In this document: positions 44,663 through 54,900 of the stretch, piece by piece
Layout of the letters: each line of letters starts with the position of its first letter
How positions within the stretch are numbered: position 1 is the stretch's first letter
Assembly (NCBI RefSeq): GCF_004843725.1
Contig: NZ_CP039451.1
Coordinates: 2,536,001 to 2,600,000, forward strand
Reading direction: 5' to 3'
Length of the DNA stretch: 64,000 nucleotides
Source of the DNA: Psychroserpens sp. NJDZ02
Lineage (GTDB): Bacteria; Bacteroidota; Bacteroidia; Flavobacteriales; Flavobacteriaceae
The notes under the pieces: model-generated
Databases searched by the model: none
What the model was told of the DNA's origin: nothing
What the model saw: only the letters and a program-made list of their open reading frames with translations
Translations under genes and position numbers: made by a program

Positions 44663-45589
44663 TTAGACAGTAGTTTTAGGTTTAAAAACAAACATAAAAT
44701 AAAGACCAATTAAAATAAATGGAACACTTAACCATTGTCCCGTGTTAAGGCCAAACCAATTGATAAATTCATCACCTTGTGGTTCTTTAACATACTCGAC
44801 AAAAAATCGAACACTCCAAAGTAATATTAAAAATAACCCGAATAAAAATCCGGTTTGATCTCTTTTAGTTGTTTTAGTATAAATAAACCATAGTATTAAA
44901 AATACAAAAATGTAGCAAAACGATTCGTATAATTGTGCAGGATGTCTAAAAGGTACTGCTTCTAGTAATGGCGCCATGTTTGGATTGTCAGTTATAGAAG
45001 CATAGGCTTTTTTAACGTCTTTAATTCCTGTTTTTTGTACAATCTCATATTTGTTATAAAAGTTTTGTACAAACCTAACACCAAAGTCAGAGTCCGTTAC
45101 CTTTCCAATGATTTCAGAATTAATAAAATTACCCAATCTAATAAATATGGCACCCGAAGCTACAGGGATAACAATACGGTCTAAAATCCACATTAATGAT
45201 TTGTAATTGTATTTTTTACGGTATAAAAACATACCGATAATAATACCAATGGCTGCACCATGACTTGCTAGGCCTTGAAAGCCTTGAAACTCGAAACCAC
45301 CGTTAAATTTAAACGGTAGAAAGACACTAAAAAAGTCTTGCGAAAATAATTCAGGTTGATAAAATATAACATGTCCTAAACGTGCACCAAGCATGGTAGC
45401 AAGGACGGTGTATATAAATAAAGGATCTAAAAATTCTAACTTTATTTTTTCACGTTTAAAAATATATTTCATTATAGCATGTCCTATAACAAATGCGGCA
45501 ATCCACATTAAGCTATAAAAATGTATTTTAAAATTTCCTATAATATCGATTCCTGTTAACGGATTCCAATCGAATTTAAGTATGTACAT
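44663..45589 (-). CDS. lgt: Prolipoprotein diacylglyceryl transferase
   Basis: 308 residues. Transfers diacylglycerol to the Cys of lipoprotein precursors in the inner membrane. Seven membrane segments are seen, with the signature FIRLGNFINSEIIG carrying the conserved Arg and Asn, HGAAIGIIIGMFLYR with the essential His, and the HPAQLYES motif. The length is slightly above the E. coli protein because of a loop at about 170-205 (VQKTGIKDVKKAYASITD) that is common in flavobacteria. Many lipoproteins in this window depend on it. Confidence 0.96.
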   Translation of the reverse strand: MYILKFDWNPLTGIDIIGNFKIHFYSLMWIAAFVIGHAIMKYIFKREKIKLEFLDPLFIYTVLATMLGARLGHVIFYQPELFSQDFFSVFLPFKFNGGFEFQGFQGLASHGAAIGIIIGMFLYRKKYNYKSLMWILDRIVIPVASGAIFIRLGNFINSEIIGKVTDSDFGVRFVQNFYNKYEIVQKTGIKDVKKAYASITDNPNMAPLLEAVPFRHPAQLYESFCYIFVFLILWFIYTKTTKRDQTGFLFGLFLILLWSVRFFVEYVKEPQGDEFINWFGLNTGQWLSVPFILIGLYFMFVFKPKTTV

Positions 45590-45696
45590 AGTTTGTTTTT
45601 TGGAGTTGTAAATATAGCATTTATGCTTTATTTATCAGAATTACTTAGCAAAGGTTTAGCAATAAATTAATGAAGAGACTAAAAGCTTGTGCGCTT

Positions 45697-45727
45697 GCGT
45701 TAAGGATGGAAGTGGCATCCTTTTTTA
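45697..45727 (+). repeat. Intergenic repeat or structured RNA candidate, copy 2 (short)
   Basis: GCGTTAAGGATGGAAGTGG followed by CATCCTTTTTT: a hairpin AAGGATG / CATCCTT with a T run on the + strand, although both neighbouring genes are on the minus strand. It matches the core at 43890-43921 on the opposite strand. Confidence 0.45.
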
Positions 45728-45776
45728 TTTTTCTTAAAAAAGATATAACGGACAGCCTGTTAAAACGCCCAAATAA

Positions 45777-45998
45777 TTACGGTACGGGGTCGTAACCGCT
45801 GCCTCCCCAGGGATGACAACTAAAAATACGTTTGATACTTAGTTTTAATCCTTTAAGTAGTCCGTGTTTTTGTAACGCTTCCTTGGTGTAACTTGAACAA
45901 GTGGGTTGGTATCTACAGGTGGCTGGTGTAAATGGGGAAATCAGGTTTTGATAAACCTTAATTAAAAATAAAAAGGGAGCAATTAGTATTTTTTTCAT
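45777..45998 (-). CDS. yidD: Membrane protein insertion efficiency factor YidD
   Basis: 73 residues. The family signature is complete: an amphipathic N-terminus ([19 protein letters not shown]), [16 protein letters not shown], and the C-terminal [17 protein letters not shown]. It helps YidC insert proteins at the inner face of the membrane. It is usually encoded near rnpA and yidC but here lies between lgt and cysS. Confidence 0.95.
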   Translation of the reverse strand: MKKILIAPFLFLIKVYQNLISPFTPATCRYQPTCSSYTKEALQKHGLLKGLKLSIKRIFSCHPWGGSGYDPVP

Positions 45999-46041
45999 AA
46001 TAAAAAAGTCCTCTCGTAAAGAAAGGACTTCGTTAATTTAT

Positions 46042-47526
46042 TTAATTAGTAGAAAATGTTGTGCCTTCTCTACCATCGTTAAGTTGTATGCCTGCTTCTG
46101 CTAGCTCATCTCTAATTTGATCAGATAACGCAAAGTCTTTATTTATTCTAGCTTCTTGGCGCAATTTGATTAATAGTTGTACGGCTCCAGATAGTTTGTC
46201 TGTTCCAGCTCCAACTGCTGCTTTATCATTTTTTAGTCCTAAAATATCAAAAACAAAAGCATTGACTGTTGTTTTAAAAGTGTCTAGATCTTTTTCGGAA
46301 ATAGTCTCGGTTCCTTCTTTTATCTGATTGATATATTTAACTCCTTCAAATAAGTTTGCAATAGCAATTGGTGTGTTAAAATCATCATTCATGGCATCGT
46401 AACATTTTTGCTTCCAAGCGTCAATGTTTACTGTAGATGTTTTAGATATTTTTAAATGATCTAATTGGCTGACGCCTTCCATTAAACGATTATACCCTTT
46501 TTCGCTGGCTAATAGCCCATCATCCGTAAGGTCCAAAATACTGCGATAAGAGGATTGTGCCACAAAAAATCTGATAACACTTGGTGTATAGGCTTTACTA
46601 AAAAAGGTGTTATTACCGGATAATAACTCGTCTGGATTTACAGTGTTACCTGTAGATTTAGACATGCGTTGGCCGTTAAGCTCTAACATGTTAGCGTGCA
46701 TCCAATAGTTTACTGGAGATTTGCCTAATGCAGCTTGGTTTTGAGCAATTTCGCACTCGTGATGTGGGAATTTTAAATCCATTCCGCCACCATGGATATC
46801 AAAATGATCGCCAAGATATTTAGTACTCATAGCAGTACATTCTAAATGCCATCCAGGGAAACCATCACTCCAAGGAGAGGGCCAGCGCATGATGTGTGTT
46901 GGTTCGGCTTTTTTCCAAAGGGCAAAATCTTGTGGGTTTTTCTTGTCAGATTGGCCGTCTAGTGCTCTTGTATTATGTATTAAATCTTCTAACTTACGTT
47001 TGCTTAAAATGCCGTAATTGTTAGTTTTGTTATATTTATGAACGTCAAAATATACCGAGCCATTGACCTCGTAACCAAATCCATTGTCAATAATGGTTTT
47101 AATTAACTCTATCTGCTCGATAATATGTCCCGTTGCTGTAGGCTCTATACTTGGTGGTAAAAAATTGAATGTATTTAATATATTATGGAAATCTACAGTG
47201 TAACGTTGTACAACTTCCATAGGTTCAATCTCTTCTAACCTTGCTTTTTTAGTGATTTTGTCTTCACCTTCATCGGCATCGTTCTCTAAATGTCCTGCAT
47301 CTGTAATGTTTCTGACATAACGGACTTTATAACCTAGATGTTTAAGATATCTAAATATCACATCAAAAGACATAAATGTCCTAACGTTTCCTAAATGGAC
47401 GTTACTGTAAACGGTTGGTCCACAAACATACATGCCAATATAACCTTCGTTAATAGATTTAAAGTTCTCTTTTTCTCCTGTTAAAGAGTTGTATATTTTT
47501 ATGTTTTGATGCTTGTAAAGTTCCAT
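46042..47526 (-). CDS. cysS: Cysteinyl-tRNA synthetase
   Basis: 494 residues. Charges tRNA-Cys. Class I fold with the HIGH-like VHLGN at 43-47 and RMSKSTGN as the KMSKS signature. Zinc ligands are Cys35 in MYVCGPTVY and Cys and His residues in WHLECTAMS and [11 protein letters not shown] helical anticodon-binding domain and a short C-terminal domain ([20 protein letters not shown]) follow. The length is normal. It lies nine bases behind folE, so the two are likely co-transcribed. Confidence 0.97.
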   Translation of the reverse strand: MELYKHQNIKIYNSLTGEKENFKSINEGYIGMYVCGPTVYSNVHLGNVRTFMSFDVIFRYLKHLGYKVRYVRNITDAGHLENDADEGEDKITKKARLEEIEPMEVVQRYTVDFHNILNTFNFLPPSIEPTATGHIIEQIELIKTIIDNGFGYEVNGSVYFDVHKYNKTNNYGILSKRKLEDLIHNTRALDGQSDKKNPQDFALWKKAEPTHIMRWPSPWSDGFPGWHLECTAMSTKYLGDHFDIHGGGMDLKFPHHECEIAQNQAALGKSPVNYWMHANMLELNGQRMSKSTGNTVNPDELLSGNNTFFSKAYTPSVIRFFVAQSSYRSILDLTDDGLLASEKGYNRLMEGVSQLDHLKISKTSTVNIDAWKQKCYDAMNDDFNTPIAIANLFEGVKYINQIKEGTETISEKDLDTFKTTVNAFVFDILGLKNDKAAVGAGTDKLSGAVQLLIKLRQEARINKDFALSDQIRDELAEAGIQLNDGREGTTFSTN

Positions 47527-47535
47527 TGCTGTTTA

Positions 47536-48213
47536 CTAAAATTTGGTCTCTAGTTTAATATATTCTAAGAATTCGCGTCTAGTAGATTCTTTTTTAAATT
47601 GCCCTCCAAATTCTGAAGTGACTGTGCTACTTTCAATATCTCTAATCCCTCTAGAGTTAACACATAAATGCTTAGCGTCTATAATACAAGCAACATCATC
47701 CGTGCCTAAAGCTTTTTGAAGTTCTTTAACTATTTGTATGGTCAAACGCTCTTGTACTTGTGGACGTTTTGCGTAATAATCTACAATACGATTCATTTTA
47801 GACAATCCAACAACAGTTCCGTTAGAGATGTAAGCGACGTGTGCACGTCCTACTATTGGTAATAAATGATGTTCGCAAGTCGAGTAAACAGTTATGTTTT
47901 TTTCTACAAGCATTTCTCCGTATTGATATTTGTTATCAAAAGTCGAGGCTTTTGGCTTTTTGTCTGGGTGTAAGCCTCCAAAAATCTCGTTAACAAACAT
48001 TTTAGCAACTCGGTTAGGTGTGCCTTTTAGGCTGTCGTCCGTTAAGTCTAAACCTAAAGTCTCTAATATTTTAGTGACGTCTTTTTTGATACTCTCAATT
48101 TTATCTGCGTCTGATAGGTCAAAAGCATCGGCTCTTAAAGGTGTGTCGTGATTTGTGCCAATATGGTTTTCGCCAATAGCATCATTTTCGTCTATATTGT
48201 TTTCAATCTTCAT
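47536..48213 (-). CDS. folE: GTP cyclohydrolase I
   Basis: 225 residues. Converts GTP to 7,8-dihydroneopterin triphosphate, the first step to folate and to the queuosine precursor used by queE. Zinc ligands Cys113 and His116 in STCEHHLLPI and Cys184 in HLCVNSRGI, plus SKMNRIVDYYAKRPQVQERL, are typical. The N-terminal 30 residues are a variable extension. It heads the minus-strand pair folE-cysS; upstream on that strand a TATCTTTG box can be seen. Confidence 0.96.
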   Translation of the reverse strand: MKIENNIDENDAIGENHIGTNHDTPLRADAFDLSDADKIESIKKDVTKILETLGLDLTDDSLKGTPNRVAKMFVNEIFGGLHPDKKPKASTFDNKYQYGEMLVEKNITVYSTCEHHLLPIVGRAHVAYISNGTVVGLSKMNRIVDYYAKRPQVQERLTIQIVKELQKALGTDDVACIIDAKHLCVNSRGIRDIESSTVTSEFGGQFKKESTRREFLEYIKLETKF

Positions 48214-48411
48214 TTAAATAAAGTCTGTAAAATGGTGTTTAAAATAGTCTGCAAAGATAAACAATAAATAAATTTGATTGAGGGTAGGGATTTGTTAAAT
48301 GTGCTTGTTATATGTATAAGAATAGGAAAAACTTAAATTAAGAACCTAATATTAACATAATATTAATTAAAATTTTCTTAATTTTCAAACTAAATTATAT
48401 CCCGAAGAACT

Positions 48412-48888
48412 ATGAAATTTAAAGTTTTCTTTACACTAGCATTTGGAGTATTGTTGTTTGCTCAGCAAGGAGTAGCACAAACCCAAAAGAAACAACAAAC
48501 ACAATTAGTTAAATATAAGAAAAATGTTGAGGCACCATTAACAGCAAAAGAAATGGGGATGCTGCAGGAGGTTTATCAAGATAAATTACAAACTTATGTT
48601 TTAAGTAATCCACAACGTGTAAAAGACTTTAAGCATTTACTAAGAAATAGAGTGTCTATTAAAAAAAGACCAAATTTGGTTAGTAATAAGGACAAGTATA
48701 AGCTTATTAGTGCTGTTGGGCTTTTTAATAATTATAACAGTAATCTAGTTCTCGATAAGAGTTATGACGCTTCAACATTTAATGTCTTGAAATATAACCT
48801 TCAATTTTTTGGAATTGGTTCAAGTATGTATAGAATAGATAATACAGAGTATTTTATTACTATTAAATCTCAAACCATTAGAAAGTAA
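48412..48888 (+). CDS. Small secreted protein of unknown function
   Basis: 158 residues with a signal peptide (LLFAQQGVAQ). The mature part is basic (KKQQTQLVKYKKN, LLRNRVSIKKRPN), and its C-terminal half alternates short strands (VGLFNNYNSN, YNLQFFGIGSSMYRID, YFITIKSQTI). No family is recognised. It precedes the giant T9SS protein by 46 bases on the same strand and could be co-transcribed with it, so a role in its export or folding is possible but unproven. Confidence 0.7.
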   Translation: MKFKVFFTLAFGVLLFAQQGVAQTQKKQQTQLVKYKKNVEAPLTAKEMGMLQEVYQDKLQTYVLSNPQRVKDFKHLLRNRVSIKKRPNLVSNKDKYKLISAVGLFNNYNSNLVLDKSYDASTFNVLKYNLQFFGIGSSMYRIDNTEYFITIKSQTIRK

Positions 48889-48934
48889 TCAGGAAATTAG
48901 TTACCATCAACTGCGATATCATAAAAACAGACCA

Positions 48935-51900
48935 ATGAAAAATTTTTTATTAGCCCTTATATTTTTAAATTCATTTATTGCCTTATCACAAAATGTACTG
49001 ATGCAAAACACAACAGTTAATCAATGTGGTGGTGTATTTTATGATTCTGGTGGGCCTTCTGCTAATTACTCTGATAATGAAGATTTTATTTTAGTTATTT
49101 GTCCGGATACACCAGGTAATTTAGTTCAATTAGATTTTACAGCTTTCAGTACCGGATTGAATACAGATATTATGACTATTTATGATGGTGATGATATAAC
49201 AACAGCGCCGCCATTTGGGTCGTATTCGGGTGGAGGTGCCTCCGCTAATCCGGGGTTTATATCAGCATCTCCTACTAATCCATCAGGGTGTTTAACGATT
49301 CAATTTATTTCGGATGGTACGCCTAATGCATCAGGATGGGCAGCAACAATCTCTTGTTTAGAGCCTTGCCAGACTATAGTCTCTCAGTTAGATAACGCAT
49401 CTCCTGTTCCGAATAGTGATGGCTATATTAGAGTATGTCCTGATGAACCTATTACACTAGACGGAAGTGCAACATTTTCTGTAGATGGATCAGGAGCTAC
49501 TTACGAGTGGGATTTGGGAGATGGCAATTTTATTTCTGGACAATCGGCAACATTTTCTTACGCCGTACCTGGAGTTTATATCGTTAACTTAAATGTTAAT
49601 GATACGAATACGGGGGTAAATCCAGAGGGTTGTGCAAACACTAATTTAATTAATCAAGTGATTCAAGTAGGTACTGATCCAGATTTTACTGGAACAGAAG
49701 CAGTAGATAGTGTAGTTTGTTTTGGAGAAAGTACTACGCTTACTGGACTTGTGACTCCTGTGGAGTTTATTAATGATTGTACTCCGCCCGTTAGTGAAAC
49801 AACATTTCTTCCTGATGAACCTGGATCTTCTTTTGAAAGTTGTGTTACAGTAGATTGTTATGAGTCTTCCCAGACATTGACGGACGTCAATCAAATTGTA
49901 TCTATTTGCATAAATATGGAACATTCATATTCTGGAGATTTATTTATTACATTAGTATCTCCTGTTGGAGACGAAGTACTTTTACACAACGGTAATATAG
50001 ATAATGTCGATACATATTTAGGGGCTCCAATTGACGATGAAACTATAGAAGATGCGGGCGTAGGTGCAGATTACTGTTTTGATAGTTCTGCTTCTATTTT
50101 ATTAGTAGATGCACCAACTATTACAGCTGGTAGTAGTCAAGGGAACTCAACTCCTGGGCCTTCATTTGTTTCGGGGACGTATATGCCAGCAGAGACTTTT
50201 AATGCCTTTTTAGGGAGTCCATTAAATGGGGATTGGTGTTTGAGGATAGTAGATGATTTTGATTTTGATAATGGTTATATTTTCTCTTGGAGTATAGTGT
50301 TTGATCCAAACTTACAACCTCCAGAATTATCTTTTACTCCAGTTACAGTAACAGAGGGTTGGGATGCTGACCCATCAATAACTTCTACTACCGGAAACGA
50401 TATTACTGTGCAACCAGCTACGGCAGGCACACATTGTTATACCTATAGAACAACAGATGATTTTGGTTGTGAGTATACAGAAGAAGTTTGTATTGATGTT
50501 TTACCAGAGCTAGATAATGGGTTGCCAAATGATTTGTTTTTATGTAATCCAGGGGCATTACCATATATTTTTGATTTAACAGAAAATGATGCCGTTATTA
50601 CAGCGCCTTCTGCTGTTCCTGGAGATTTCAATATTACTTATTATGAAACGCAAGCTGATGCAACTGCTGGAACTTCAGCAATTTCGACACCTGCTAGTTA
50701 TAGTTCGTCTGCTGTTTTAGGGGTGCCTCAAACTATTTATGTTAGAATTGAATATTTAAACTCGGGTTGTTTTGAAACGGAAATGTTTACATTAAACATA
50801 ACATCACAACCATTAATTAACCCTGCTCCAAATATGGAGACTTGTGATGATGCTGCAAATGATGGTTTTGAACCTTTTGATTTAGAAAGTCAAAATGCAG
50901 CTATTTTAGGGGCACAATCGTCAACAAATTTTGTAGTCACGTATTACTTAAGTTTTGCTCAAGCCAATGCAGGTGTTGCTGGTACAGAATTGGTTAGTGA
51001 TTATACTAATACAGTTAATCCTCAGGAAATTTATGCAAGAGTACAGGTTGTGGGTAATGATGCCTGTTATACTGCGTCTGCTTTGCCAGTTTTTGAATTA
51101 ATAGTTAATCCAAGCGATGATACTTCATTTACAATAACACCTAATTGTACTGGAGGATCAGTAAGTGGTATTGTGACACCTGGAGGGACATTTGCATTAA
51201 ATCCTGATTTAGGTGATGGTGCAGTAATAGATATTGCAACGGGAGAAGTCACTAATGGTGTTTCAGGAACTAGTTATACTATACAATATACAACAACTGT
51301 TGGTGCTTGTCCATCGTCTACAGGTCAAGTTTTAGTAGTGCTAACAAGGGATGATGCATCCTTTACGATGGAACCTACTTGTGATGGAGGACTGGTTGAT
51401 ACGGTAGCAGTACCAGGTGGGACTTACGTGTTTAGTATTTTACCAACAGATTCTGCAACTATCGATACTGCTACGGGAACAATAACTAACGGTACGCCTG
51501 GAGAAACGTATACAGTGGAATATACGACAGCAGGTACTTGCCCTGACAGTAGTACGGAGTCTGTAACAGTTAATTCTGTAGAGGATCCAGCATTTTCTGT
51601 ATTAGAAAATTGTGATGGCGCTACAATGAATATTATTGGAGATACAGGAGGAGTCTTTAACTTTAATCCTGCGGTGACTGATGGTGCTGTTATTGATATG
51701 GTTACAGGAGAGGTTACTAATGGGGTTTCAGGAGAAACTTATGTTATTGAATACACAACCTCAGGACCTTGTCCTGAAAATAGTTTTCAAAACGCTACAG
51801 TTTTAAATCAAGATGATCCTGCATTTACAGTGCTAGCAGATTGTAATGGAGGTGTTGTAGATTCGGTAGTTACACCTGGCGGAACTTATGCTTTTAACCC

Positions 51901-54900
51901 TGCGGTTACAGATACGGCAGTAATAGATAGTAATACAGGAACAGTAACGTCAGCAACTCCAGGAGCAAGTTATACTATTGAATATACAACCGCTGGGGCC
52001 TGTATTAAATCAAGTACTCAGGTGCTAAATATACTTTCAGCGGATGATTCGACAGTGACTTATGTACCAACATGTGATGGTGCAATAGCTACTATTACAG
52101 GGTTGTCAGGCGGAGTGTTTACGTTTAATGTACCGCCTGCTGCTGGTGATGCAGTAACTCTAGATGCTACTTCTGGTTTAATTTCTGGAGGAATTTCTAA
52201 TACAACTTATAGTATTGACTATTCTACTAATGGTCCATGTCCAACAACAACCAATAATATCGTTACGGTTTACCCGGAGCCTGTAGCAGTCGATCCTACA
52301 CCTTTATCAGTTTGTGACGATGGTACACCAGATGGCTTAACCTCGATAGATTTAAGTCTTAAAAATAATGAAATAAGTGGAGGTAATCCTGCGTACGTAG
52401 TAACGTATTATTTGACACAGTTAGATGCGGATATGGAAGTAAATCCATTAGCAATACCTTATACTAATATTAGTAATCCACAAACGGTATTTGTTAGGGT
52501 TGAGGATGTAAATACAACATGTTACACAACAACAACTTTACAATTAGAAGTAGAGCAAGCGCCAATCACTTTTGCGCCAACAGATTTAACCTTTTGTGAT
52601 CCAGATAGTGATGGTTATGGTGTCTTTGAATTAACAGATGCTGAAGCCCAAATTACGGGAGGTGTATCAGGATTGTCAGTAACTTATCATGAAACATCTA
52701 GTGATGCACAGCTTAATGTTAATCCATTAACAAGTCCTTATACTAATATAGTAGAAGATATACAGGTGGTTTATGTGCGTGTTGAAAGTGCAACTATAAC
52801 AACAGCATGTGCTAGTTATGAAGATTTAAGATTAATCGTCAATCCTACACCACAAATAACAGATCCAAGTCCATTGGAGGTTTGTGATAATGATGCAGAC
52901 GGCATTGCGTCATTTGATTTAGAGTTAAATAATCCAGAAATATTAAATCAATTAGATACAGATACAACAAATGATTTAGCAACTACAGATTATACTATTA
53001 CCTATTATACGACAGCAGCAGATGCAGCAGTCCCTCAAAATGGCATAGCGACACCAAATGCATTTACTAATACAACGGTTTATATGCAAACGATTTGGGT
53101 TGTAATAACGGATAATGCTAATGGATGTTCAACGACTACAACTATGGATTTAATTGTTAATCCATTACCAGTGTTAGTTCAGCCAACGCCATTAGAGTTA
53201 TGTAACGCTACTGATTTACCAGGAGAAGTTGCAACACTAGCACAAGAAGAGTTTACTTTGGAAGATGCTAATGCACAAATTTTAAATGGACAAACGGGTA
53301 TTACATTAACGCATTACTTTACACAAGCGGGGGCGGACAATGCAACAGTTGCGGATCAAATTTTTAGTCCTTATACTAATACCGCTAATGCACAAACCGT
53401 ATATGTCAGAGCAGAAGATAATGTGACAGGATGTATTAGTACAATTACTTTAAATTTAAGAGTTAACCCAACACCATCACCAGAAGCTAACCCGAGTGCA
53501 TTAATAGAATGTGATATTGATAATGATGGTCTAGCACTTTTCGATTTAGACAGTCAAACGGTAAGTATATTAAATGGTGAGCCAGGGGTTAGTATCAGTT
53601 ATCACGAAACAGAATCAGATGCTACCGAGGGGATAAATCTATTAACTAGTCCATACACTAATGTCGTACTTAATAATCAGAATGTATATGTTCGTGCAGA
53701 AAATGATATTACGGGGTGTTTTACAATAGTTATTTTACCATTAGAAGTGCAGCCTTCACCAGTAGTACCTGCAACAATAGACGATTATGTCGTGTGTGAT
53801 GATAATAACGATGGTTTTAATCAGTTTGATTTTGATACGGTTATGAGCCCACAAATTTTAGGAACACAAAATCCTGCAGATTTTACTTTAACGTATCATA
53901 CTACAGCATTAAATGCTGAGAGTGGAAATAGTCCTATAGTTAACACAGGTAACTATACCAATGCGACTAATCCACAAACCATTTATATCCGATTAGTTAG
54001 TAATACAAATGGTTGTGTGACTACAGGACAGTTTGAAATTAGAGTAGACTTTCCTCCAGTACTAGTACAGCCAACACCATTAGCTATTTGTGATGAGTTA
54101 GATGCTAATTATTATGAAAATAATGATGACATGGCAACATTTGATTTAACCCTTAAAGATGACGAAATTACAGCAGGTGACGTCAGTTGGATTGTTGCGT
54201 ATTACGTAACACAAGCAGATGCACAAGCGGATGTTAATGTTATTGCAGACCCAACGATGTATACCAACATGATGGTTGGAGCTAATCCAGCAAACCCACA
54301 AACGGTTTATGTTAGAGTTACAGATTCTAACACAGGATGTTTCTCATTTACCACATTAACGATTCGTGTGTTGCCAAATCCAACACCACTAGAAAATCCA
54401 GATAATATTGAGTTGTGTGATGATGTTGCTATTGTAGGACCAAACGATTTAATCGAAATCTTTGATTTAACGCAAGATGCGACCGTCATATTAAATGGTG
54501 AAGGTATTAATCCAAGTGATCCAAGACATTTAAGTTACTATACGGATTTAGATAATGCTTTAATGGGAACAACGCCAATAGCTGATCCGACGATGCATAG
54601 TAATGAAGATCCAACAAATCCAGGAGTGGCTATTACCCCACAAACTATTTATGTGCGTGTAACTAACGGAACAGATGAAACAGGAACATCAGGAACAGGT
54701 TGTTATACCATTGTAAGCTTTGATATTATTGTTAATCCATTACCAGAGGTTAGTCCAATCGAAGACTATATCTATTGCGAGTTATTTAGTGATGGTCAAT
54801 ACGGATTTGATTTAGTGAGTAAAACAGACGAAATTTTAGGGACGCAAAGTGCTACCGATTTTACACTAACGTTTTATGCAGCAGATGGTACTACAATAGG

